Source: DAIQNV01 sp036788215
Lineage (GTDB): Bacteria > Planctomycetota > Phycisphaerae > Phycisphaerales > UBA1924
Assembly: GCA_036788215.1 (NCBI GenBank)
Contig: DAIQNV010000003.1
Span: forward strand, 16,226 to 80,225
Direction of reading: 5' to 3'
DNA: 64,000 bases
Shown: positions 17,044-24,900 of the stretch, piece by piece
Position numbering within the stretch: the stretch's first letter is position 1
How the letters are laid out: each line of letters starts with the position of its first letter
The notes under the pieces: generated by a model
What the model saw: only the letters and a program-made list of their open reading frames with translations
Databases searched by the model: none
Told to the model about the DNA's origin: nothing
Made by a program: the position numbers and the translations under genes

Positions 17044-17074
17044 GGACATGGGCGTTGAGGCACTGTCCGGCGAT

Positions 17075-17111
17075 CGTGGAGAAATCGCTGCGCGACGTCT
17101 CCAAGGCACCC
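17075..17111 (+). repeat. Family A hairpin repeat (copy 5, slightly decayed)
   Basis: Outer arms GTGGAGA / TCTCCAA and inner arms ATCGC / GCGAC around TGC, then GGCACCC. One mismatch in each stem compared with copy 4. It lies between convergent genes. Confidence 0.75.
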
Positions 17112-17122
17112 CCGGCGATCTT

Positions 17123-17602
17123 TCAGGCGGTGGGGAGGTCGCACTCGCCGAAGAGGCGGAAGTTCTTGCGTCGGAGGATCTGGCCGGCGAGGGTCGGGTC
17201 GTCGATCGCGAGCGCGATGGTGGGGCGTCCGTTGGGCTTGATCATGAGCGGGTAGGCGAAGTGGATGTTCAGCTCGGCGCCGAGGAGGCTGAGGCAGAGG
17301 CTGGTGAGGGTGTGGCCCTCGGTGAGCTCGACGACGAGGACGTTGTGCTCGCCATAAGCGAGACCCTCGCGCCTCAGCAGTTCGCGGGCCTTTGACGCGT
17401 TGTTGGTGATGAGGCGGACGACCGCGTGGTCGGAGGCCTCGTGGACGGAGATGGCGCAGATGCGGGTGGGCGAGTCGTCGAACCCCTCGACGAGGTCGAG
17501 GAGTTTGCCGACCTTGTTGTTGAGGAAGACGCTGAACTGGGTGACGGTGGGGGGCGCGTACCCCTGGGTGGTCTCAAGCGATGTCATCGAACCGCTGCTC
17601 AT
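17123..17602 (-). CDS. ACT domain-containing protein
   Basis: The 159-residue protein looks like two ACT domains in tandem: TVTQFSVFLNNKVGKLLDLV with VVRLITNNASKARELL, then HNVLVVELTEGHTLTSLCLS with PTIALAIDDPTLAGQIL. ACT domains bind amino acids and usually regulate amino-acid enzymes. Free-standing ACT proteins of this type are often annotated as acetolactate-synthase-like, but no catalytic domain is present. It is the last gene on the minus strand behind the isc genes and is separated from iscA by a terminator, so it is probably a separate transcript. ATG 17602 was used; a second in-frame ATG lies 15 bases downstream. Confidence 0.8.
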   Translation of the reverse strand: MSSGSMTSLETTQGYAPPTVTQFSVFLNNKVGKLLDLVEGFDDSPTRICAISVHEASDHAVVRLITNNASKARELLRREGLAYGEHNVLVVELTEGHTLTSLCLSLLGAELNIHFAYPLMIKPNGRPTIALAIDDPTLAGQILRRKNFRLFGECDLPTA

Positions 17603-17782
17603 GCGTGCATCCCTGCCGAACAGTATCCCGGCGTCGCGTGCGTGCGACAGCGGGCGATGGGTGGCGGGCCAGCGGCCAAGACCCGGATCGAGCGTAGACC
17701 CGGGCGAGAGGACCCGGACGGGCCTCCCCAGTCGGCCCGACCTCCGACTTTATCAGGCCTTGGGTTCCGTTGGAAGCCCCGA

Positions 17783-17820
17783 GACAACGAAACCCGAGCA
17801 GGGTCGGGCCCCGCTCGGGT
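17783..17820 (-). terminator. Rho-independent terminator of the isc operon
   Basis: On the minus strand, ACCCGAGC / GCTCGGGT with a G+C-rich loop is followed by TTCGTTGTCT. It lies downstream of iscA. Confidence 0.65.
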
Positions 17821-17858
17821 CTGGGTGATCGCTCGCGGGGCCAGGGAGGCCCCAGAGA

Positions 17859-18218
17859 TCAGGAGGAGAAGCTGGAGCCACAGCCGCAGGAGGAGGTGGC
17901 GTTGGGGTTCTGGAAGACGAAGCCCCGGCCCATGATCTCGTCCTTGAAGTCGACGGTGGTGCCCTCGAGGTAGAGCAGGCTCTTGGGGTCGCAGACGACC
18001 TTGATGCCGTGCTGCTCGAAGACCTCGTCCGCATCCTTCTGGGTCTCGGTGAGGTCGAGGACGTAGCTAAAGCCCGAGCATCCCCCGCCCTTGACGCCGA
18101 CGCGGAGGCGGACCTTGCTGGCGTCGAGGCCCTGCTGACCGATGATCGTCCGGATCTCGCGGGCCGCGGTCTCAGTAATGATGATGCCGGTGGTCTGGGT
18201 GTCGGTGGTGGTGGTCAT
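17859..18218 (-). CDS. iscA: Iron-sulfur cluster assembly A-type carrier (IscA/ErpA/HesB)
   Basis: The 119-residue A-type carrier receives Fe-S clusters from the IscU scaffold and delivers them to target proteins. The three conserved Cys are present: one in VGVKGGGCSGFSYVL and two in the C-terminal SSCGCGSSF. The length and the DEIMGRGFVFQNPNA segment fit the family. It is the last gene of the isc run and is followed by a terminator. About 100 bases separate it from iscU. ErpA or IscA proper cannot be told apart by sequence alone. Confidence 0.9.
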   Translation of the reverse strand: MTTTTDTQTTGIIITETAAREIRTIIGQQGLDASKVRLRVGVKGGGCSGFSYVLDLTETQKDADEVFEQHGIKVVCDPKSLLYLEGTTVDFKDEIMGRGFVFQNPNATSSCGCGSSFSS

Positions 18219-18321
18219 GGGCGTTCCTTCCGTGGCCCGGTGTCGGGCGGTCTTCGTACAAACCTGAGGCGAGCGGGGTTCATTCCGCCCGGCGAGGTCC
18301 GGGAACCGCTTTGCCCCCGGA

Positions 18322-18753
18322 TCAGTGGGCCGCAGCGGGCTCGGGCTTCTGGGCGCCGATGCCGTTCTTGTGCTTGTAATCGGCGATCGCGGCGCGGATG
18401 GCGTCCTCCGCGAGGACGGAGCAGTGGATTTTGACGGGGGGCAGGCTCAGCTCCTCGACGATCTCGGTGTTCTTGATCGTGAGGCCCTCGTCGACGGTCC
18501 GGCCCTTGAGCCACTCGGTGGCGAGGGAGGAGCTGGCGATGGCGGAGCCGCAGCCGAAGCACTTGAACTTGGCGTCCTCGATCTTGCCCTCGGCGTCGAC
18601 TTTGATCTGGAGCTGCATGACGTCTCCGCACTCGGGTGCGCCGACGAGGCCGACGCCGACGTCTTTGCGCTCCTTGATCTCCTTCTGGGTGCCGAAGGAG
18701 CCGACGTTGCGGGGGTTCTCGTAATGGTCGATGACTTTTTCGCTGTATGCCAT
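18322..18753 (-). CDS. iscU: Fe-S cluster scaffold protein IscU
   Basis: The 143-residue scaffold builds Fe-S clusters with sulfur from the cysteine desulfurase. The N-terminal YSEKVIDHYENPRNVGSF is the family hallmark. The three cluster-ligand Cys lie in VGAPECGDVMQLQI, FKCFGCGSAIASSSLATEWL and KIHCSVLAEDAIRAAI. ATG 18753 was chosen because the hallmark begins right there; the frame stays open upstream, but that stretch encodes no conserved sequence. It is separated from iscS by two unrelated small genes, which is unusual. Confidence 0.92.
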   Translation of the reverse strand: MAYSEKVIDHYENPRNVGSFGTQKEIKERKDVGVGLVGAPECGDVMQLQIKVDAEGKIEDAKFKCFGCGSAIASSSLATEWLKGRTVDEGLTIKNTEIVEELSLPPVKIHCSVLAEDAIRAAIADYKHKNGIGAQKPEPAAAH

Positions 18754-18775
18754 GGATTGCCCTTCGGAATTGCTC

Positions 18776-19063
18776 TCACTCGTCAGAAGCGAGAACACGA
18801 AAATACAGGTTGATGTACTCGTTTGGAAAACGGCGATCGATTTCGCGTTGGAGCGACCGCAGCGCTTCTTCGAGTTCGGACGCGCGGGCGTTGTCCACAT
18901 CGTACGCAACTGGGACTTCAACGCCAGCAGATGTGGTCTCGAGGGATGCACCATTCGCGGCAACCCTGAAGCCGAAACGCGACGCTTCGCGAGAGTTGGC
19001 AATCGCTTCACGAACGGCGTTGATCACTTCTTGCCTGTGGTCCACTGGTGTCGGTGCCATCAA
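18776..19063 (-). CDS. Small partner protein of the HEPN gene, unknown family (95 aa)
   Basis: The start ATG overlaps the end of the HEPN gene by 4 bases, so the two are translationally coupled. The 95-residue acidic protein appears alpha/beta: a long N-terminal helix (RQEVINAVREAIANSREASR), strands (GVEVPVAYDVD), a helix (ASELEEALRSLQREIDRRF) and a final strand (YINLYFRVL). It has no nucleotidyltransferase motif (GSX10DXD), so it is not a MNT antitoxin. The DNA is clearly lower in G+C (47% over 18781-18840, against 67% over 19861-19920 in iscS). By position it could be an antitoxin or cofactor of the HEPN protein; this is inference. Confidence 0.65.
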   Translation of the reverse strand: MMAPTPVDHRQEVINAVREAIANSREASRFGFRVAANGASLETTSAGVEVPVAYDVDNARASELEEALRSLQREIDRRFPNEYINLYFRVLASDE

Positions 19064-19467
19064 ACGAACCCTTCGGCAGCGTTCAAGAACAGGTGCGCGT
19101 CAGACAGACGCTCAGCCGCGATATCGACCTCGATCGCGATTCCTGGGCGGTAATCCGCCTCGATTCGACTACTGTACAGTCGGCGTATCGCCCGGAGCAT
19201 CGCCTGACGATCGCTCTTCCGTCCGAAACGGCGTACCACACCTGCATCATTCACAAATGTGGTGGGAAGGTCGCGGTGAGACCATGTGCCCTCGATCAAG
19301 CGTGGCGTAGAAACACCGGTGCGGATCAACATAGCGTGTGCGGCGGCGAAAGCGGCATAATACGACCGACTCACGCTCGCGCGGTAGTGGCCCACTTCGC
19401 GCAGCTTCCCGGCGGCCTCATACTGCTCATTGGCGAGTTTCATCCATTGCTCCGGCGTCGCCGCCAT
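19060..19467 (-). CDS. HEPN domain protein (UPF0332-like)
   Basis: The 135-residue helical protein has the HEPN/UPF0332 signature ASVSRSYYAAFAAAHAMLIR at about residues 30-50. HEPN proteins are often RNases in toxin-antitoxin or defence modules, with an R-X4-6-H active site; here RLSDAH near the C-terminus (R-X4-H) is a candidate. The gene starts one base after the iscS stop codon and overlaps the next gene by 4 bases, so it is read within the isc operon. It is less G+C-rich than iscS. A housekeeping role in sulfur transfer is possible but nothing in the sequence supports it. Confidence 0.75.
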   Translation of the reverse strand: MAATPEQWMKLANEQYEAAGKLREVGHYRASVSRSYYAAFAAAHAMLIRTGVSTPRLIEGTWSHRDLPTTFVNDAGVVRRFGRKSDRQAMLRAIRRLYSSRIEADYRPGIAIEVDIAAERLSDAHLFLNAAEGFV

Positions 19468-19468
19468 C

Positions 19469-20701
19469 TCAGTGCGCTGCCCACTCGATCTTGCTGATGT
19501 CGATCCCCTCGTTGTGCATGTCGTAGAGGGGGCTCAGCTCGCGGAGGCGTTCGACCGCCCTGGCGATCTTGTCGATCGCGAAGTCGACCTCCTCATCGGT
19601 GGTGAACCGGCCCAGCGACATGCGCAGCGAGCTGTGCGCGAGCTCGTCCCCCACGCCCAGGCTCTTGAGGACGTAGCTGGGCTCGAGGCTGGCGCTGGTG
19701 CACGCGGAGCCCGAGCTCATCGCGATGTCCTTGCACTCCATCATCAGGCTCTCGCCCTCGACGAAGCCGAAGGAGATGTTGGTGAGGTGGGGGAGCCGCC
19801 GGTCGGCGTGCCCGTTGACGTGGATCTCGTCGATGCGCTCCGCGAGGCCCGTCTCGAGCCTGGTCCGGAGCTTGAACAGGCGCTCGCTCTCCGACGCCAT
19901 CTCCTGCTGGCAGAGCTCGCAGGCCTTTCCCAGGCCCACGATGCCCGCGATGTTGTGCGTGCCGGAGCGGAAGCCTCGCTCCTGCCCGCCGCCCTCCTGC
20001 AGGGCGACGAGGCGGACGCGGGGGCGACGCCGGCGGACATAGAGGGCGCCCACGCCCTTGGGCCCGTACAGCTTGTGCCCGGAGAAGCTCAGCAGGTCGA
20101 TGTTGTCCTTCGACACGTCGGTCGGCATCTTGCCGACCCACTGGGTGGCGTCGGTGTGGAAGATCACGCCCCGGTCGTGGCACAGTTCGCCGATCTCGGG
20201 CGCCTCGTTGATGGTGCCGATCTCGTTGTTGGCCCACATGATCGTGACGAGGATGGTGTCGTCGCGCATCGCGCCCTCGACCATCTCCCGGGTGATCAGC
20301 CCGTCCGCGCGGGGCTCGAGGAAGGTGACGTCGAACCCCTCCTTCTGCAGGCGCTTGCACGGGTCGAGCGTCGCCTTGTGCTCGTGCTGGGCGGTGATGA
20401 TGTGGCCACGCCCCTTGCTCCCCGCCGGCGCCTTCTCGTACATGTACGCGGCGCCCTTGATCGCCAGGTTGTTCGACTCGGTGGCGCCCGAGGTGAAGAT
20501 GATCTCCTTGCGATCCGCCCCGAGCAGCTCGGCGACCTGGCGACGCGCGTTCTCCATGCCGTCCTCCGCTTCCCAGCCGAAGCGGTGATTGCGGCTGCCG
20601 GCGTTGCCATAGATCTCCGTAAAGTACGGCAGCATGGCCTCGACGACGCGCGGGTCGGTCCGGGTGGTCGCGGCGTTGTCGAAGTAGATGGGCTTCTTCA
20701 T
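19469..20701 (-). CDS. iscS: Cysteine desulfurase IscS/NifS
   Basis: A PLP enzyme of 410 residues that removes sulfur from cysteine and passes it as persulfide to IscU. Visible are the N-terminal YFDNAATTRTDPRVVEAMLP, TSGATESNNLAIKG, the PLP lysine in DLLSFSGHKLYGPKGVGALY (near residue 208), and the active-site Cys in MSSGSACTSASLEPSYVL (near 334), which is the group I type with a long mobile loop. It is the first gene of the isc run. A strong palindrome lies 43-64 bases upstream of its ATG. Confidence 0.95.
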   Translation of the reverse strand: MKKPIYFDNAATTRTDPRVVEAMLPYFTEIYGNAGSRNHRFGWEAEDGMENARRQVAELLGADRKEIIFTSGATESNNLAIKGAAYMYEKAPAGSKGRGHIITAQHEHKATLDPCKRLQKEGFDVTFLEPRADGLITREMVEGAMRDDTILVTIMWANNEIGTINEAPEIGELCHDRGVIFHTDATQWVGKMPTDVSKDNIDLLSFSGHKLYGPKGVGALYVRRRRPRVRLVALQEGGGQERGFRSGTHNIAGIVGLGKACELCQQEMASESERLFKLRTRLETGLAERIDEIHVNGHADRRLPHLTNISFGFVEGESLMMECKDIAMSSGSACTSASLEPSYVLKSLGVGDELAHSSLRMSLGRFTTDEEVDFAIDKIARAVERLRELSPLYDMHNEGIDISKIEWAAH

Positions 20702-20743
20702 GACGCTCCTCGTGGTGTCGGGTGCGACGGGTCACAGGCTCAA

Positions 20744-20765
20744 ATCCGGACCGTCTGGTCCAGAT
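20744..20765. promoter_or_regulatory. Palindromic candidate operator upstream of iscS
   Basis: ATCCGGACC, GTCT, GGTCCAGAT: a 9-base inverted repeat with one mismatched pair. It lies between iscS and the A/T-rich segment (20766-20795) that probably holds the promoter. Rrf2/IscR-type or other dimeric repressors bind such sites; no regulator gene is adjacent. Confidence 0.4.
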
Positions 20766-20875
20766 ATTTAGAATCGTTCCAAAGTATGATACCCGATTCG
20801 CCATCGGCGAACCACCGGGGTCAGCTCGAGTCTGTACCGGGGAATCCCTGTGTTCTCGGACGGTGAGCGGCGGCT

Positions 20876-21307
20876 TCAGGCGGGGGGGCGCTGGTAGACG
20901 AGTTCGACCCGGTTGCCCTGCTCGTTGTGGCTGACCTCGGTCATGTAGGCCTTCATGAGCATGAGCCCGCGCCCGGTGGGATTGGCGAGGTTCTCGTCGA
21001 GCGTGGGGTCGGGCACATCGTTGGGCGTAAAGCCCGGGCCCCGGTCCTGGACCGTGATGCGGACCCTTTCCCGGGTGACCGCGTAGGCGACGGTGATCGG
21101 GGTGCCCTGGGGGACCGTCCGGTGCCCATGGTGGAAGGCGTTGGTGATCGCCTCTTCGAGGGCGAGCTTGATCGCGAAGCGCGAGCTCTTGGGGTAGCCC
21201 TGCGCGTCAACGGCGCCGAGGATGCGCTCCTCAAGCGCTTCGATCGCGGCGCGGTCGTCGGTGATCTCCACCTCGACGGGCTCGTGATCGTTTGGAGCGG
21301 CGGTCAT
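20876..21307 (-). CDS. Anti-sigma regulatory factor kinase (RsbW/SpoIIAB-like)
   Basis: The 143-residue protein is a lone HATPase_c domain with the N-box LEEAITNAFHHGHR, the G1 box VQDRGPGFTPND and the G2 box PTGRGLMLMKAYM. Such proteins bind a sigma factor and phosphorylate a STAS-domain antagonist (partner switching) in the cytosol. The STAS gene lies immediately upstream in transcription order. No sigma factor is adjacent, so the target may be another protein; the nearest sigma gene is at 11286. Confidence 0.85.
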   Translation of the reverse strand: MTAAPNDHEPVEVEITDDRAAIEALEERILGAVDAQGYPKSSRFAIKLALEEAITNAFHHGHRTVPQGTPITVAYAVTRERVRITVQDRGPGFTPNDVPDPTLDENLANPTGRGLMLMKAYMTEVSHNEQGNRVELVYQRPPA

Positions 21308-21363
21308 CGGGCGGGTGTGGCTCGCGGGGGTGCGTGGCGGAGACAGCGGGCCTGGCCTGGGGC

Positions 21364-21726
21364 TCAGGCGAAGCTCTGCACCGCGTCGTCGGTGGTCTCG
21401 TGGATCTCGAACAGCTTGTTGAGCCTCGTGATGACGAAGACCTCGTAGATCTGCGGGTCGATATTGGCCAGTCGCAGCTGCCCGTTCTTGGAGCGGACCT
21501 TGTTGTTGATCGTGATGAGCGTGCCCAGGGCGGCGGAGGAGAGGTGGTCGACGTTGGAGAAGCTGATGAGCAGCCGGGGCTCGGGGGCGGCCTCGATGAG
21601 CCCGGCGATCTCCTCGCCGATCATCTGGATGTTCGCCTCGTCGAGGATGTTGCGATCGATGAACTCGACCTGGGTCACCCCGTTGTCAACATCGCGGACA
21701 CGGAGTCGAGAATCCGACGCAGCCAT
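21364..21726 (-). CDS. STAS domain anti-sigma factor antagonist (RsbV/SpoIIAA-like)
   Basis: The 120-residue STAS protein has the conserved phosphorylatable serine region LISFSNVDHLSSAALGTLIT followed by INNKVRSKNGQLRLANI. In partner switching its unphosphorylated form binds the RsbW-like kinase, whose gene follows 56 bases downstream. ATG 21726 has GGAGG eight bases upstream; the frame stays open further but without conserved sequence. Confidence 0.85.
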   Translation of the reverse strand: MAASDSRLRVRDVDNGVTQVEFIDRNILDEANIQMIGEEIAGLIEAAPEPRLLISFSNVDHLSSAALGTLITINNKVRSKNGQLRLANIDPQIYEVFVITRLNKLFEIHETTDDAVQSFA

Positions 21727-21910
21727 GCGTGGCCTCCGGAACGGAACCTGCCGGTCAACGCCCGCGCCGTCCGGTCGACCGTGCCGACCGAGCATCCGTG
21801 GGTGAGGCATCATACGGTGGCGAGGGGGCGGGTGCCAACGGGCCCGCCCCGGGTTCTTCCGTGCGGGGGCCCCGGCGGCGGTGAAGGGGGCCTCAGGCAA
21901 GGGTGTCCGG

Positions 21911-21940
21911 CAAAGAAAGCACCCCGCCTGAGCGGGGTGC
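21911..21940 (-). terminator. Rho-independent terminator of the secretin gene
   Basis: On the minus strand, GCACCCCGC / GCGGGGTGC around TCAG is followed by TTTCTTTG. Confidence 0.85.
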
Positions 21941-21982
21941 CATCGGTCGAGTTCGGATGGGGGCCCCCGGTCGGGGGCTCAT

Positions 21983-24900
21983 TCAGCGACCCAGGGAATC
22001 GAGCAGGCCCGGGAAGTTCCGCTCCTCTTCCTCGCTCTGGATGAGGACGGTGGGCTTGAGCAGCACGAGCAGCGTGCGCTCCTCCTTGGCCTCGATCCGG
22101 TTCGAGAAGAAGCGGTTGAGGATCGGGATCTTCGAGAGCACGGGCACGCCCGTCTCCGTCTCGAACTCCTCGACGATCCGCTGGCCGCCCAGCAGGATGG
22201 TGCCCTGGTCCGGCACGGTGACCGTGGTCTGGACGCGGGTGATCGTGACGATGGGGATCTGGATCTCGCCCTGCGCGACGGTCGCGTTCCGCACGATATC
22301 GCCGGTGTCGGGGTCGATGGAGGTCGAGCCGCCGCCGGCGGTTGCTTCGACCACGACCGAGTCGGCGAAGTCGACCTCGCCGACCGCGGTGTCCACGTTC
22401 ATGGTGACGTACCGACGGTCCGCCGAGATGACGCCATCGACCTCCAGCACGACGCCCTCCGCGACGACGCTGAGCGTCGGGTCGAAGCCGACCGCGGAGT
22501 CGGAGACGACGGGCTGCAGGTCGGAGACGAAGGACTGCTGGGTGGCGACGAAGACATAGGCCCGCTGCCCGTTCGTGAAGGTCAGGCGCGGGGCGGTCAG
22601 CTCGACGGAGCGGCGGTCGGCCTGGGTGGCCTCGACGAGGAAGTCGACCTGGATGTCGTCGAGGAACCGCCCGGCGACGCCCAGCGCGGGGCCGGCCCCG
22701 AGGACCGCATCGCCCAGGGAGGTTCCGCCGCCCAGGGTGTTGATGAGCCCGAAGGAGTTCTGCTCGGCGCGGATGGGGCTCCACTGGTCACCCTGCGTGC
22801 CCGGCGCGAAGACGGGCTGGGCGAGGCCGAAGCCCGACGCGTCGGGCGGGATGGCCTGGCGGAGCTCGCCGCTCGCGGGGTCGAAGAAGGCGTCGATGGT
22901 GAGCGACGGGTCGATGGTGCGGGCGATCTGGACCTCGTTGAGGTTCCCGCCGAAGTAGACATCGATATCGAAGCCGATCCGCTCGAACCACTCCTCGCGG
23001 ACGAGCAGGAAGCGGCTCTCGACATTGATCTGCATGTTGCGGACGGAGCGGAGCTTGCTCAAGAGGCCGGTGATGGCCCGGTGGTTCTTGGGCGTGTTGG
23101 TGATGATGAAGTTGCCGTTGAGCTCCCGGATGGTGCCGGTCTCCCCGCCCAGGTCTTCCCAGCCGTCGGGGTCGACGTTGGACTGGATGATGTCGATGAG
23201 CTCCTCGATGAGCTCCTCGCGGTCCTGGCGTTCGATGTCCGCCTGGCCCCCCTGGAAGGGGCTCTGGCCACCGCCGCCGCCGCCCTGCTGGCCGCCCTGC
23301 TGGAAGATGGTGTTGAGGTCGAAATCGGGGGCGTTGTCGTAGTCGGGCACCTCGATGAGCAGGTCGCGGATGTCGTAGATCTCGAGGACGGTGTTCCGAC
23401 GCAGCACCTCGTCGCTGGCGATCGTCAGGACGCCATCGGTGACCGCCCAGCCGGCGGGCACGCTCGGGTCGCTCACCTTCTCGAGCACCCGGTTGAAGAC
23501 GGTCTCGAGCGGGACATTGGTGAGCTTGAGAGAGACGAGGCTCTCGGGGTCGACCCCGATCTGCTGGAGGCTCGCCCAGTCAACGTCCATCTCGAGGTTG
23601 CCGAACTGGCTGAGGAAGGTGAGCACGTCATCGAGTGCCGCGTCCTGGAAGTTCACCGGCAGGCGCGTGTCCGCCAGCGTGGCCAGGACCGCCCGGTTGA
23701 TCGGCGTCTCGCTGAACTGCATGGGGTCGCCACGCAGGCGGGAGATGTTGGCCCAGTCGTCGGGGTAGTCGATGATGCGAGCGGGGGGCACCATCGCCTC
23801 GCGGTTGTCGACGAGGTTCTGCACAACGCCCACGCGGTACTGACGCTTGATCTCGCCGTACTTGCGGACGAGGATGGTGTCCTGGATGACATCCCGCAGG
23901 ACGAGGCCCGCCGGGTTGTTGGGGTCGACGAAGAGCAGCTGCTCGACCTCCTGCAGCGCCTTCTCGTACTGCTGGTCCGCCTGCAGGGCGCGGATGCTGT
24001 CCAGCAGCCGGATGATCCGCTGGTCGCGCTCTTCTCTCGCTTCGATCGCGCGGGTCCGCTGCTCCTCCGCCAGGCGGGTCGCACGGTCCTGCTCGCGCCG
24101 GACGCGGGCCGCTTCCTCCGCAGCAGCGATCTGCCGCAGGAGCTCGCCATTTTCGGTAAGCAGCTGCTCGTACTCCGCGGCGCTCAGCACGCCCCGGGCG
24201 TTGTTGAGCGTCAGCAGCGCGCCCGCCGCGAGGCGCCGGGCCTGCTCGAAGCCCCCGGACGCGAGCGCCTGCTGCGCCTGCTGCGTCTCGTTGCGGTACT
24301 GGGCCCGGGCCTGCTGGCGGGCCAGGTCTCGCCGGTTGAGGTCCTGCTCGAAGATGTCGACGCCCGCCTCACCGAGGCCACGCCCCAGGCGGATCCGGGC
24401 CTCCGCCCGACGGTCCTCAACGCGGGCCAGCTCCTCGGGGGAGAGGAACGCGCGGAACGAACTCAGCAGGCGCGAGTAGATCCGGTCCGCGTCCGCGAAC
24501 CGCGAGTTGCTGAACGAGGCGTTGGCCTCCGCGATCAGACGCTGCGCCTCGAGACGCTGCGCCGCCTGGATCAGGTCCGCGTCGGGCGCGGGCTGGGCCG
24601 GGGCGGGCTGCGCGTCCGTGCCGCCTCCCGAGATCTGCATGGTCTCGGGCGTCGCGGGCTGGGTCGCGGGCTCGGTCGCGGGCTGCTGGTTGGCACGGTT
24701 CCGCGCCGCGGCGGTGGGGTCACCACCGGGCTCATCGGTCCCGGGGCCCCCCGCGGGCTCGTCGCCCGGGTCGACCTGGCGACGCCGGACCACGCCGGGC
24801 TGCTCCTCACCGGTGCCGAAGACGCCCAGCGTCAGCGTGTCGATGCGGAAGGGCTCGCCCCGCACCATCTCGAGCTGCTGCACCCGGCTGCGATAGCCAC

